From Arsenicicoccus piscis (GTDB taxonomy: Bacteria > Actinomycetota > Actinomycetes > Actinomycetales > Dermatophilaceae): a stretch of 64,000 nt of DNA. Below the pieces are notes generated by a model. The model saw only the letters and a program-made list of their open reading frames with translations. It was not told the DNA's origin and did no database searches. Each line of letters opens with the position of its first letter. Position 1 is the stretch's first letter. The position numbers were made by a program, and so were the translations under genes. Shown piece by piece: positions 36,463-45,891 of this stretch. The stretch covers positions 1 through 64,000 of the forward strand of contig NZ_JAKZHV010000006.1 of the NCBI RefSeq assembly GCF_022568835.1, written 5' to 3'.

Positions 36463-37713
36463 CTACGGCGTCGTGAAGACCAGCGCCACGTTGTGCCCGC
36501 CGAAGCCGAACGAGTTGTTCAGCGCGGCCAGGTCGCCGTCGGGCAGGCTGCGGTTCTCGCCGCGCACGACGTCGAGGTCGATGGCCGGGTCGAAGTCCTC
36601 GATGTTGATCGTGGCCGGGGCGACCCGGTCCCGGAGCGAGAGCATCGTGAGGACGGCCTCGAGGGCGCCGGCGGCGCCGAGCAGGTGCCCGGTCATCGAC
36701 TTGGTGCCGGAGACGACCATGTGGTCGGCCTCGTCGCCGAACGCGCGCCGGATGGCGTTGGCCTCGGCCACGTCACCGACCGGCGTGGAGGTGGCGTGGG
36801 CGTTGATGTGCACGACGTCCTTGGCGCTCAGACCGGCCTTGTCGACGGCCTCGACCATCGCGCGGGAGGCGCCGGCGCCCTCGGGCTCCGGTGCGGCGAT
36901 GTGGTGGGCGTCCGAGGACAGGCCGTAGCCGGACAGGACGGCGATCGGCGTGGCGCCGCGCGCCTTGGCGTGCTCCTCGGACTCCACGACGATGACCGCG
37001 GCACCCTCACCGAGGACGAAGCCGTCACGACCGGTGTCGTAGGGCCGCGAGGCGGTCTCGGGGGAGTCGTTGCGGGTCGAGAGCGCCTGCATGGCCGCGA
37101 ACCCGGCGATGGGCAGCGCGTGCACGGCCGCCTCGGCGCCACCGCAGACGACGACATCGGCCTTGCCGGAGCGGATGATCTCGATCGCCATTCCCATCGC
37201 CTCCGCGCCCGAGCTGCAGGCGCTGACCGGGGTCTGCGCGCCGGCGCGGGCGCCGAGCTCGAGCGAGACGGTCGCGGTGGGGGAGTTGGCCATGAGCATG
37301 GGCACCGAGAGGGGGTAGACCCGCCGGGGGCCCTTCTCCTTGAGGTTGTCCCACTGCGCGAGCAGGGTCTGCACGCCACCGATGCCGGTGCCGATGACCA
37401 CGGCGAGCCGCTCGGGGTCGACCTCGGGCTTGCCGGCGTCCTCCCAGGCCTCGCGGGCCGCGACGAGCGCCGCCTGGGCGGACGGGTCGAGCCGCTTCTG
37501 CTCAGGCTTGCTCAGCACCTCGGAGGTGGGCACGGCCAGGGTCGCCGCGAAGGTCACGGGCAGGGCGTACTTCTCGACCCAGTCGTAGTCCATGGTGCGG
37601 GCGCCAGGACGACCGGCCAGGATCGCCTCCCAGGTCTGGGGGACGGTGCCCCCGAGTGGCGTGGTCGCGCCGATCCCGGTCACGACGACGCGCGCGGGGC
37701 TCGATGGGGTCAT
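36463..37713 (-). CDS. fabF: 3-oxoacyl-ACP synthase II
   Basis: 416 residues. Elongating condensing enzyme of fatty-acid synthesis. Thiolase fold with the Cys-His-His triad: TPVSACSSGAEAMGMAIE (Cys nucleophile), HINAHATSTPVGDVAEANAI (His), VSGTKSMTGHLLGAAGALEA (His), and the gatekeeper end NNSFGFGGHNVALVF. Last gene of the minus-strand fab operon, 138 nt after acpP. Confidence 0.97.
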   Translation of the reverse strand: MTPSSPARVVVTGIGATTPLGGTVPQTWEAILAGRPGARTMDYDWVEKYALPVTFAATLAVPTSEVLSKPEQKRLDPSAQAALVAAREAWEDAGKPEVDPERLAVVIGTGIGGVQTLLAQWDNLKEKGPRRVYPLSVPMLMANSPTATVSLELGARAGAQTPVSACSSGAEAMGMAIEIIRSGKADVVVCGGAEAAVHALPIAGFAAMQALSTRNDSPETASRPYDTGRDGFVLGEGAAVIVVESEEHAKARGATPIAVLSGYGLSSDAHHIAAPEPEGAGASRAMVEAVDKAGLSAKDVVHINAHATSTPVGDVAEANAIRRAFGDEADHMVVSGTKSMTGHLLGAAGALEAVLTMLSLRDRVAPATINIEDFDPAIDLDVVRGENRSLPDGDLAALNNSFGFGGHNVALVFTTP

Positions 37714-37851
37714 CTCGCTGCTCCTCGTTCACTTGCTCGATTGGTCGACTGCTCGACTGCATCAGGTAGATCATGGCGGACCGGCCGGGCCTGCGCTCGC
37801 CCGAACCGTGCGGGACGGGCGGCGCAGGCCATCGGTCGGCGAGGCGGTCGG

Positions 37852-38100
37852 TCAGCTCTGCGCGCCGGCGATGTAGGAGACAGCGTCCTTGACGGTCTTG
37901 AGGTTCTTGACCTCCTCGTCGGGGATGCGGACCCCGAACTTCTCCTCGGCGTTGACGACGATGGTCATCATCGACAGCGAGTCGATGTCGAGGTCGTCGG
38001 TGAAGGACTTGTCGGGCTGCACGTCGGCAGCGTCCAGGCCGGTCTCCTCGTTGATGATCTCGGCCAGGCCGTCGAGGATCTCGTTCTCGCTGAGTGCCAT
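37852..38100 (-). CDS. acpP: Acyl carrier protein
   Basis: 82 residues, acidic. The phosphopantetheine Ser lies in FTDDLDIDSLSMMTIV, followed by EEKFGVRIPDEEVKNLKTVKDAVSYI. Carries growing acyl chains for the FabD, FabH and FabF proteins encoded around it. AAAGGAG lies upstream of the ATG at 38100. Confidence 0.97.
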   Translation of the reverse strand: MALSENEILDGLAEIINEETGLDAADVQPDKSFTDDLDIDSLSMMTIVVNAEEKFGVRIPDEEVKNLKTVKDAVSYIAGAQS

Positions 38101-38227
38101 GTGGTGCTCCTTTGGTTCGTGGACCGAGGTCCGGGGTGTTGCCGCTGATGGTCGACCCGAATAACCCGTCGGGCCGCGGGAACTCGTGATCCCGGTCTGC
38201 TGCCCAGGGGCAGGAAGGGTCTGAGGG

Positions 38228-39263
38228 TCAGGGGAGGACGATGACCTGCGCGCCGTAGACCAGACCGGCGCCGAAGCCGATCTGCAGCGCCAGCCCGCCG
38301 CTGCTGACCTCCCCCTCGTCGAGCATCCGCCGCGTGGCGAGCGGGATCGAGGCGGCGGAGGTGTTGCCCTGGTGGCGGATGTCGTCGGCGACCGGCACGT
38401 GCGAGGGCAGCTTCAGCTGCTTGACCAGCGCGTCGACGATGCGGATGTTGGCCTGGTGCGCCGATGAACGCGTCGAGCTGGTCGGCGGTGATGCCAGCCG
38501 CGTCGAGCGCCTGCTGCGCGATCGGTGCCATCGAGTAGACCGCCCAGCGGAACACGCTCTGGCCCTGCATCGTGAGGTAGGACCAGGGCATCTCCTCGGT
38601 CGGCGCCGCGCCACCCTTCGCACCGTCCCGCAGGTCGATCCAGCTCTCGCGGTTGCGGATGACGTCCCAGTCCTCGCCCTTGGACCCCCACACGGTCGGG
38701 CCGATGCCGGGGAAGTCCGAGGGGCCGACCACGGCAGCGCCGGCGCCGTCGCCGAAGATGAAGGCGGTGCCGCGGTCGGTGCGGTCGGTGAAGTCCGAGA
38801 GCTTCTCGACGCCGATGACCAGCACGTAGTCGGACGTGCCCGCGCGCACCATCGCGTCGGCCAGGCCGATGCCGTAGCAGTACCCGGCGCAGGCGGCCGA
38901 GATGTCCATGGCAGCAGCGGCGCCCGCACCGAGCGCGTGGGTGACGGCGGCGGCCGCGGACGGCGTCTGGAAGGGGTGCGTCACGGTTGCGACGATGACC
39001 GAGCCGAGCTGGTCGGCGCTGATGCCGGCGTGCTCGAGGGCGTCGCGCCCGGCCGACACCGCCATGTCGATCACGGTCTCGTCGTCCGCGGCGAAGCGGC
39101 GCTCCTCGATGCCCGAACGGCTGCGGATCCACTCGTCCGAGGAGTCGATCCAGGTGCAGACCTCCTCGTTGGTCACCACGCGCTCGGGGCGGTAGCCGCC
39201 GACCCCGTGGATGCGCGAGTGGCGCGCGCCCTCATGCTGCGCGAGACGGGGACGGTCGCTCAT
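38228..39263 (-). pseudogene. fabH: 3-oxoacyl-ACP synthase III, one-base insertion before the catalytic His
   Basis: FabH starts fatty-acid chains from acyl-CoA and malonyl-ACP. From ATG 39263: [66 protein letters not shown] (Cys nucleophile), [17 protein letters not shown]. At DAFIG the frame breaks in the CC pair at 38461-38462; without one base it reads I-A-H-Q-A-N-I-R-I (catalytic His) and goes on through [16 protein letters not shown] (Asn) to [15 protein letters not shown]. All other signatures are intact and the gene is normally essential, so a sequencing error is likely. The start overlaps the fabD stop by 4 nt. Confidence 0.88.
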
Positions 39264-40255
39264 CTGCTCTCCTCGGTGCTGGCGGTGCCGGACGTGCCGG
39301 CGGTGCTGGTCGTGCTGCTCGGGTCGGCCGCGCCGCCGTGCTCGGCGATGAGCGCGCGAGCCTGGTCGATGTCGTCGGGGGTCTTGACCGCGACGGCCGC
39401 CACGCCCTTCATGGCGCGCTTGGCGAGTCCGACCAGGGTGCCCGCCGGCGCGAGCTCGATCAGCCCGGTCACGCCGAGGTCGAGCATGGTCTGCTGGCAC
39501 AGGTCCCAGCGGACCGGGTTGCTGACCTGGGACACGAGCCGCTGGAGCACCTCGTCACCGTTGTCGACGACCTGGCCGTCCTTGTTGGACAGCAGCCGGA
39601 CGCGGGGTGCGGCCGGGGTCAGCGTGTTGGCGAGCGCGGCGAGCTCCTCGACGGCGGGGGCCATGTGCTCGGTGTGGAAGGCGCCGGCGACCTGCAGCGG
39701 GATGACCTTGGCCTTGGCGGGCGGGTCCTCGCGGAGCGCGGCGAGCTGCTCCATGGTGCCGGCGGCGACGATCTGGCCACCACCGTTGACGTTGGCGGGG
39801 GTGAGACTGTGCCGCTCGATCACGGCCAGCACCTCGTCCGGGTCGCCGCCGAGCACGGCAGCCATGCCGGTCGGGGTCACGGCGGCGGCCTGGGCCATCG
39901 CACGACCGCGGGTGCCGACGAAGCGCATCGCGTCGTCGTCGCCGAGGACGCCGGTGAACGCGGCGGCGGTGATCTCGCCGACCGAGTGCCCCCCGCCGAC
40001 GCCGACGGCGTCAGCGGGGTGGTCGGCGTCGAACAGCGCCGAGAAGGCCAGCAGGCCCGCACCGACGATGAGCGGCTGCGCGACCGCGGTGTCCTTGATG
40101 GTGTCCGCGTCGGAGGTCGTGCCGTGGGTCACGAGGTCGACCTCGGCGGCGTCGGACAGGGCCTGGGCGCGGTCGCGTAGACCGGGCAGCTCGAGCCAGG
40201 GCGAGAGGAAGCCGGGGGTCTGCGCCCCCTGGCCGGGCGCAACAATGGCAAGCAC
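39260..40255 (-). CDS. fabD: Malonyl-CoA:ACP acyltransferase
   Basis: 331 residues, GTG 40255 with GGAGGGG just upstream. Loads malonate on ACP. VLAIVAPGQGAQTPGFLSPWLELPG, active-site GGGHSVGEITAAAFTG (Ser), GTRGRAMAQAA (Arg), VAGAFHTEHMAPA (His) and the GLIELAPAGTLVGLAKR end. The C-terminus adds a Ser/Thr-rich tail (about 310-331). First gene of fabD-fabH-acpP-fabF; the regulator FasR is 170 nt upstream on the same strand. Confidence 0.96.
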   Translation of the reverse strand: MLAIVAPGQGAQTPGFLSPWLELPGLRDRAQALSDAAEVDLVTHGTTSDADTIKDTAVAQPLIVGAGLLAFSALFDADHPADAVGVGGGHSVGEITAAAFTGVLGDDDAMRFVGTRGRAMAQAAAVTPTGMAAVLGGDPDEVLAVIERHSLTPANVNGGGQIVAAGTMEQLAALREDPPAKAKVIPLQVAGAFHTEHMAPAVEELAALANTLTPAAPRVRLLSNKDGQVVDNGDEVLQRLVSQVSNPVRWDLCQQTMLDLGVTGLIELAPAGTLVGLAKRAMKGVAAVAVKTPDDIDQARALIAEHGGAADPSSTTSTAGTSGTASTEESR

Positions 40256-40337
40256 CCCTCCACTGTCGCGTCACCAGACCCCGCCGATGGGCACCACAGC
40301 GGACGAAGATGACCGGAGATCCTTGGAGGTTTCCTAC

Positions 40338-40356
40338 AAAAAGCCGGAGTCGGCTC
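40338..40356 (-). terminator. Small intrinsic terminator after fasR
   Basis: On the minus strand AGCCG-ACTC-CGGCT is followed at once by a run of T (plus-strand A run 40338-40342). The stem is short, but it is one of the few hairpins here with a U tract. It lies between the fasR stop and the fabD start. Confidence 0.5.
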
Positions 40357-40359
40357 TGC

Positions 40360-40374
40360 TTGACGTTGCGTCAA
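40360..40374. promoter_or_regulatory. Palindrome in the fasR-fabD gap, candidate operator
   Basis: TTGACG-TTG-CGTCAA has perfect 6-bp arms around 3 bases, 105 nt before fabD. The minus-strand arm is also a consensus -35 hexamer (TTGACG). A FasR or other lipid-responsive regulator could bind; the assignment is inference. Confidence 0.45.
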
Positions 40375-40425
40375 TCCCGGATCGGCCTGGGGTGAGCGTG
40401 ACGACAGCGTGGTGTCACGGTGACG

Positions 40426-41649
40426 TCAGCGCGGCGAGCGCCAGGACGCGGCCTGGGGGACGGCCAGCCGGCCGAGGGCGAGCGCGACCTGCGCGGTGTA
40501 GGCGGCGCGGGGGTCGGTGAGGTCCAGACCGCAGACCTGGGCGATGCGGGTCAGCCGGTAGCGCACGGTGTTGGGGTGCACGAACAGCACGCGGGCGGTG
40601 TGCTCCAGCGTCGCCTCGGCGAGGTAGGTCTCGGCCGTGAGCAGCAGTGCACCGCCGGCCTCGGCGAGCGGCCGGTGCACCCGGTCCACCAGCGCCCGCC
40701 TGGCGTGGTCGTCGCCGGCGAGCACCCGCTCGGGCAGCAGCGCGGCGGCGCTCACCACCCGCGGCGCCTGCGGCCAGGCGCGCGCCGCGCCGAGCCCGGA
40801 CAGCGCCGCCCGCGCCGACCGGCCGGCCGCGAACAGGTGGGGCACGGTCGGGCCGAGGACGATCGGGCCGTCGCCGAAGTGCGCGGCGAGCAGGTCGGCC
40901 ACCTGTGCGGGTTGCGAGGTGTCACCGAGGATCAGGACCAGGCGGCGACCCTGGACTCCGGCCAGGAGCTCTACGGAGTGCTGGTCCGCGGCCTTGCGCA
41001 AGGTATCGATCGTGCTGGTGGAGTCACCGCGGGGGCCGCCGGCCACCCGAGGGTTCGCGCCCGCGACGACCGTGACGTGGTGCACGGCGTCCCAGCCGAG
41101 GGCCGCGGCCCGCGAGCGCAGCGAGTCGTCGGCCTCGCCACGCAGCACGGCGTCCACCACGAGGGCCTCGAGCCGCGCGTCCCAGGCACCTCGGGTCTCG
41201 GCGGCCTGCGCGTAGACCTGGGCGGCGGCAAAGGCGATCTCGCGCGAGTAGCGCAGGACGGCCTCCCGCAACGCCTGCTCGTCACCGGGGGCGGCCAGCG
41301 CGCCGGCGTCCTCCTCGACGACGTCGACGACCGACCGCACCAGGTCCAGCGTGCGGGACAGGCTGATCGAGCGGGTCAGCTCGCGGGGCGCGGTGCCGAA
41401 GACGTCGGCCTGCACGACCTTGGTCGGCGACGGGTCGCGCAGCCAGGCGATGAAGCTGCCGATGCCGGCCTGCGCGACCAGCCCCACCCAGGAGCGGTCC
41501 TCGGGCGCGAGCTCGCGGAACCAGGCATGGCTGGCCTCGATCAGGCCGATGGCCGTCGTGGACAGCGTGCCCGCGTCGGACACCAGCCGGCGCAGCGTCT
41601 CGTCCGAGACGCTCGCGGCTGTGGTCTGGACGCGCTGGCTGCCGGTCAT
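40426..41649 (-). CDS. fasR: PucR-family regulator of fatty-acid synthesis (FasR-like)
   Basis: 407 residues. A long N-terminal sensory region (about 1-330, with RSISLSRTLDLVRSVVDVVEEDAGAL and ALRYSREIAFAAAQVYAQAAETRGAWDARLEALVVDAVLRGE) precedes a C-terminal PucR-type helix-turn-helix: YLAEATLEHTARVLFVHPNTVRYRLTRIAQVCGLDLTDPRAAYTAQVALALG. Streptomyces FasR has the same architecture and the same place before fabD, where it activates the fab operon. ATG 41649 is preceded by TACGCT (41656-41661) at 6 nt, so a longer upstream start was rejected. Confidence 0.88.
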   Translation of the reverse strand: MTGSQRVQTTAASVSDETLRRLVSDAGTLSTTAIGLIEASHAWFRELAPEDRSWVGLVAQAGIGSFIAWLRDPSPTKVVQADVFGTAPRELTRSISLSRTLDLVRSVVDVVEEDAGALAAPGDEQALREAVLRYSREIAFAAAQVYAQAAETRGAWDARLEALVVDAVLRGEADDSLRSRAAALGWDAVHHVTVVAGANPRVAGGPRGDSTSTIDTLRKAADQHSVELLAGVQGRRLVLILGDTSQPAQVADLLAAHFGDGPIVLGPTVPHLFAAGRSARAALSGLGAARAWPQAPRVVSAAALLPERVLAGDDHARRALVDRVHRPLAEAGGALLLTAETYLAEATLEHTARVLFVHPNTVRYRLTRIAQVCGLDLTDPRAAYTAQVALALGRLAVPQAASWRSPR

Positions 41650-41777
41650 GGTCGAAGCGTAGTTGTCCAGCCGCCACAACCGCTGAGCCGTCCGGGTGAG
41701 AGCCTTCGGCCGGACGTCGACGAGTGTTCACGTCCTGGCCGCCGCAGGGACCCACTCGGCGCCCTAGGTTCGGCCCC

Positions 41778-42953
41778 ATGAAGCGACTCCCCACCGCCAC
41801 TGCCGTCGCGACGCTCGCCGCGGTCGCCGTCTCCCTCACGTCCGCCGTGCCCGCGGGCGCCTCCGCCGGACCAGGGTCGGACGACGTCAAGCGTCCCGAC
41901 CCGCACTCCCGCGCGAAGGCCACCAAGATGCCCAACCCCCTCGTCGTCGCGCACCGCGGCGCCTCCGGCTACCGCCCCGAGCACACCGTCGGGGCCTACG
42001 AGCTGGCCGTCCAGATGGGCGCCGACTACATCGAGCCGGACCTGGTGATGACCAAGGACGGTGTGCTGGTCGACCGGCACGAGCCGGAGATCTCCGGCAC
42101 CACCGACGTGGCGGCCCACCCCGAGTTCGCGGCGCGCAAGACCACCAAGGTGCTCGACGGCACGCCCACCACCGGGTGGTTCACCGAGGATTTCACCCTC
42201 GCCGAGCTGCGCACCCTGCGTGCCAAGGAGCGGCTGCCCCAGGTGCGCCAGCGCAACACGATCTACGACGGTCGCTGGCAGGTGCCCACCTTCGAGGAGG
42301 TTCTCCAGCTGCGCGAGAAGCTGTCCAAGCAGACCGGTCGCACGATCGGGATCATCCCCGAGATCAAGCACTCGACCTACTTCCACGCGGCCGGGTTGGA
42401 CCCCGAGAAGGCCTTCGTGCAGCAGGTCACCGCGCACGGCCTGAACAAGCGGAACGCGCCGCTGTGGCTGCAGTCGTTCGAGATCACCAACCTCAAGACC
42501 GTGCGCAAGCTGGGCTACAAGGCGAGCTCGACGTTCCTGTCGTGGACCGGCAACGGACCGCTCGACGGCCCCTACGACCTGATCTCTCGGGGCGACACGC
42601 GCAAGTACTCCTACTGGAACACGCCCGAGGGGCTGCGCCAGATCGCCCGGTTCGCCGACGGCATCGGCCCGGAGAAGTTCTTCGTCATCCCGAAGAACGC
42701 GGACGGCACCCTCGGCAAGCCGACCAGCCTGGTCGGCGACGCCCACCGGCTCGGGCTGAAGGTCATCCCGTGGACGTTCCGCAACGAGAACCAGTTCATG
42801 GCCAAGGACTTCTGGAACGGCACCAACCCCAGCGACTACGGCAAGGCCGTCGAGGAGCAGGTGACCTACCTCAAGACCGGGCTGGACGGGCTGTTCACCG
42901 ACAACCCCGACACCGGTGTCATCGCGCGTGAGGACCTCTGGGCCGGCCGGTGA
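41778..42953 (+). CDS. glpQ: Secreted glycerophosphodiester phosphodiesterase
   Basis: 391 residues. Releases glycerol-3-phosphate from deacylated phospholipids or teichoic acid outside the cell. Signal peptide KRLPTATAVATLAAVAVSLTSAVPAGASA. GDPD TIM barrel: PLVVAHRGASGYRPEHTVGAYELAVQMGADYIEPDLVMTKDGVLVDRHEPEI (catalytic His, metal Glu and Asp), GIIPEIKHSTYF, LWLQSFEI, LKVIPWTFRNEN and GLDGLFTDNPDTG. TAGGTT (41765-41770) lies 7 nt before ATG 41778, so it is leaderless by this reading. Confidence 0.94.
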   Translation: MKRLPTATAVATLAAVAVSLTSAVPAGASAGPGSDDVKRPDPHSRAKATKMPNPLVVAHRGASGYRPEHTVGAYELAVQMGADYIEPDLVMTKDGVLVDRHEPEISGTTDVAAHPEFAARKTTKVLDGTPTTGWFTEDFTLAELRTLRAKERLPQVRQRNTIYDGRWQVPTFEEVLQLREKLSKQTGRTIGIIPEIKHSTYFHAAGLDPEKAFVQQVTAHGLNKRNAPLWLQSFEITNLKTVRKLGYKASSTFLSWTGNGPLDGPYDLISRGDTRKYSYWNTPEGLRQIARFADGIGPEKFFVIPKNADGTLGKPTSLVGDAHRLGLKVIPWTFRNENQFMAKDFWNGTNPSDYGKAVEEQVTYLKTGLDGLFTDNPDTGVIAREDLWAGR

Positions 42954-42994
42954 GCCGGACGCGCTGAGGCCTGCGCCGCCACACTCACCTACCG

Positions 42995-43038
42995 AAGCAG
43001 CGATCCGCGGGTCCGAGTCGGACCCGCGGATCGCTGCT
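42995..43038. terminator. Long bidirectional terminator between glpQ and aceE
   Basis: Perfect 19-bp stem: 42995-43013 pairs with 43020-43038 over a 6-nt loop (GAGTCG). The arms begin AGCAGCGATCCGCGG and end CCGCGGATCGCTGCT. One of the strongest hairpins in the window, between two convergent genes. Confidence 0.9.
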
Positions 43039-43066
43039 ATGTGGCTACCCGGTGCTCAGTCGATGC

Positions 43067-45811
43067 TCAGGACTCGCCGCCCGCGTTGCCGGACGCGCCT
43101 GCGGTGACGTCGTGCAGCTTGTACCTGTCGATCGCCTGCTGCAGCACCGACTGGTCGAGCTTGCCCTGCCGGACCAGGCCCTGCAGGGTGCGCACGACCA
43201 TCGACGGTCCGTCGATGTGGAAGTAGCGACGGGCCGCGGCGCGGGTGTCGGAGAAGCCGAACCCGTCGGCGCCGAGGGTGAGGTAGTCGCCGGGCACCCA
43301 CTCGCGGATCTGGTCCATCACCGCGTGCATGTAGTCGGCCGTGGCGACGACCGGGCCGGGTCGGTCCGTCAGCGCCTTGGTGACGTAGGGGACCGGGGCC
43401 TCCTGCTCGGGGTGCAGGAACGCGGCCTCGTTGGCGGCCAGCCCGTCGCGGCGCAGCTCGCCCCACGAGGTGACGCTCCAGACGTCGGCCTGCACTCCCC
43501 AGTCCTTGGCCAGCAGCTCCTGGGCCTCCAGGGCCCACGGCACACCGACGCCGGAGGCCAGCAGCTGGGCGCGCAGCTCGCCGTCGCCCTCCGCGGGCTT
43601 GAGCAGGTACATGCCCTTGAGCAGCCCCTCGACATCGAGGTTCTCGGGCTCGGCCGGCATCACGATCGGCTCGTTGTAGACCGTGAGGTAGTAGATGATG
43701 TTCTCGGCGTTCTCGCCGTACATCCGACGCAGGCCGTCCTGCATGATGTGCGCGATCTCGTAGGCGTACGCGGGGTCGTAGTGCACGATCGCGGTGTTGG
43801 TCGACGCGAGCAGCGGGCTCTGGCCGTCCATGTGCTGCGTACCCTCGCCGGTGAGCGTCGTCTTGCCGGCCGTGGCGCCGATGAGGAAGCCGCGGGTCAG
43901 CTGGTCGGCCGCCGCCCAGATGGAGTCACCCGTGCGCTGGAAGCCGAACATCGAGTAGAAGACGTACATCGGGATCATCGGCTCGCCGTGCGTCGCGTAC
44001 GACGTGCCGGCGGCGGTGAACGCGGCCACGGACCCGGCCTCGTTGATGCCGGTGTGCAGGATGTGGCCGTCCTTGGCCTCGCGGTAGGCGAGCATCAGCT
44101 CGTGGTCGACCGGGGTGTAGTTCTGCCCGTGCGGGTTGTAGATCTTGATCGACGGGAAGAACGCGTCCATGCCGAAGGTGCGGGCCTCGTCCGGGATGAT
44201 CGGCACCACGCGGGCGCCGAACTCCTTGTCGCGCATGAGGTCCTTGAGCAGCCGCACCCACGCCATGGTCGTGGCGATCTGCTGCTTGCCCGAGCCCTTC
44301 TTGACCGTGGCGTAGGCCTTGTCGTCGGGCAGCTTGATGGCCTTCTTGGGGTCACGCCGCTCGGGCAGCCCGCCTCCGAGCTCGCGGCGCCGCTCGAGCA
44401 TGTACTTGATCCGCTCGTCCTCGGGGCCGGGGTTGAAGTACGGCGGCTGGTAGGGGTCGTCCTCGAGCACGGCGTCGGTGATCGGCAGGTCGAGCCGGTC
44501 GCGGAACGCCTTGAGGTCGTCGAGCGCGAGCTTCTTCATCTGGTGCGTCGCGTTGCGGCCGGCGAAGTGCTGACCGAGGAAGTAGCCCTTGATGGTCTGG
44601 GCCAGGATGACCGTCGGCGCGCCGGTGGTCTTGGTGGCCGCGTCGTAGGCCGCGTAGACCTTGTGGTAGTCGTGGCCACCACGGGACAGGCCCCAGATCT
44701 GGTCGTCCGACCAGTCCTCGACGAGCTTGGCGGTGCGCGGGTCACGGCCGAAGAAGTGCTCGCGCACGTAGGCACCGTCGTTGGCCTTGAAGGTCTGGTA
44801 GTCGCCGTCGGTGACGGAGTTCATCAGGTTGACGAGCGCACCGTCGGTGTCCGCCGCGAGCAACGGGTCCCAGCCGGAGCCCCAGACGACCTTGATGACG
44901 TTCCAGCCGGCGCCGCGGAAGAACGCCTCGAGCTCCTGGACGATCTTGCCGTTGCCCCGGACCGGGCCGTCGAGCCGCTGCAGGTTGCAGTTGACGACGA
45001 ACGTCAGGTTGTCGAGCTCGTCGTTGGCCGCGAGCTGGAGCAGGCCGCGCGACTCGGGCTCGTCCATCTCGCCGTCGCCGAGGAAGGCCCACACGTGCTG
45101 GTCGCTCGTGTCCTTGATGCCGCGGTTGTGCAGGTAGCGGTTGAACTGCGCCTGGTAGATCGCGTTCATCGGGCCGATGCCCATGGAGACCGTCGGGAAC
45201 TCCCAGAAGGTCGGCATCTGGCGCGGGTGCGGGTAGGAGGGCAGGGCCTGGACCGTGCCGTCGACGACGTGGCTGTGCTCCTGGCGGAACCCGTCGAGCT
45301 GGGTCTCGGAGAGCCGGCCCTCGAGGAACGCGCGGGCGTACATGCCGGGGGAGGCGTGCCCCTGGAAGAAGATCTGGTCGCCACCGCCCGGGTGGTCCTT
45401 GCCGCGGAAGAAGTGGTTGAAGCCGACTTCGTAGAGCGTGGCGGAGGAGGCGTAGGACGAGATGTGGCCGCCGACGCCGATGCCGGGCCGCTGGGCGCGG
45501 TGCACCATGACGGCGGCGTTCCAGCGCAGCAGCCGGCGGTAGCCGCGCTCGATGGAGACGTCACCGGGGTAGTCCGGCTCGCGCTGCGGGGGAATCGTGT
45601 TGATGTAGTCCGTCGCGGTCAGCGACGGCACTCCCACCTGGCGCTCGCGCGAACGCTCGAGGAGCTTGAGCATGACGTAGCGAGCGCGCTGACGACCCTG
45701 CGCGTCGACCAGCGCATCCAGGGAGTCGACCCACTCCTGGGTCTCCTCGGGATCGATGTCGGGGCGTTGGCTCGGAAGCCCGTTGATGATCGGGCCTGCG
45801 GCGTCGGACAC
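43067..45811 (-). CDS. aceE: Pyruvate dehydrogenase E1 component (homodimeric AceE type)
   Basis: 914 residues. Thiamine-diphosphate enzyme that decarboxylates pyruvate for acetyl-CoA. GTG 45811 follows GAGGAAGGA. Family motifs: [39 protein letters not shown], thiamine-binding [16 protein letters not shown] ... [23 protein letters not shown], and the second-domain loop [19 protein letters not shown]. The E2 and E3 genes are not in the window. Single-chain E1 like this is typical of actinobacteria. It is followed on the chromosome by the convergent glpQ. Confidence 0.97.
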   Translation of the reverse strand: MSDAAGPIINGLPSQRPDIDPEETQEWVDSLDALVDAQGRQRARYVMLKLLERSRERQVGVPSLTATDYINTIPPQREPDYPGDVSIERGYRRLLRWNAAVMVHRAQRPGIGVGGHISSYASSATLYEVGFNHFFRGKDHPGGGDQIFFQGHASPGMYARAFLEGRLSETQLDGFRQEHSHVVDGTVQALPSYPHPRQMPTFWEFPTVSMGIGPMNAIYQAQFNRYLHNRGIKDTSDQHVWAFLGDGEMDEPESRGLLQLAANDELDNLTFVVNCNLQRLDGPVRGNGKIVQELEAFFRGAGWNVIKVVWGSGWDPLLAADTDGALVNLMNSVTDGDYQTFKANDGAYVREHFFGRDPRTAKLVEDWSDDQIWGLSRGGHDYHKVYAAYDAATKTTGAPTVILAQTIKGYFLGQHFAGRNATHQMKKLALDDLKAFRDRLDLPITDAVLEDDPYQPPYFNPGPEDERIKYMLERRRELGGGLPERRDPKKAIKLPDDKAYATVKKGSGKQQIATTMAWVRLLKDLMRDKEFGARVVPIIPDEARTFGMDAFFPSIKIYNPHGQNYTPVDHELMLAYREAKDGHILHTGINEAGSVAAFTAAGTSYATHGEPMIPMYVFYSMFGFQRTGDSIWAAADQLTRGFLIGATAGKTTLTGEGTQHMDGQSPLLASTNTAIVHYDPAYAYEIAHIMQDGLRRMYGENAENIIYYLTVYNEPIVMPAEPENLDVEGLLKGMYLLKPAEGDGELRAQLLASGVGVPWALEAQELLAKDWGVQADVWSVTSWGELRRDGLAANEAAFLHPEQEAPVPYVTKALTDRPGPVVATADYMHAVMDQIREWVPGDYLTLGADGFGFSDTRAAARRYFHIDGPSMVVRTLQGLVRQGKLDQSVLQQAIDRYKLHDVTAGASGNAGGES

Positions 45812-45866
45812 GCTGCGTCCTTCCTCTTCGGTGATGGCAACCGGCGAACCGGATAGGGACAGTCTG

Positions 45867-45887
45867 GACCCAGTTGAGCCCTGGGTC
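45867..45887. terminator. Short hairpin between fdhD and aceE
   Basis: GACCCAG (45867-45873) pairs with CTGGGTC (45881-45887) over 7 nt, just past the fdhD stop. Weak; it may end fdhD transcription or belong to the aceE leader. Confidence 0.4.
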
Positions 45888-45891
45888 ACAC

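Noticed and set aside
36493-38148. A 551-codon frame opposite fabF and acpP
   Set aside because: Antisense to conserved fatty-acid genes and composed of Gly/Val/Arg/Asp repeats.
43052-45856. A 934-codon plus-strand frame opposite aceE
   Set aside because: Pure antisense of a highly conserved enzyme gene; the product is Val/Leu/Arg/Gly low-complexity with no recognisable fold.
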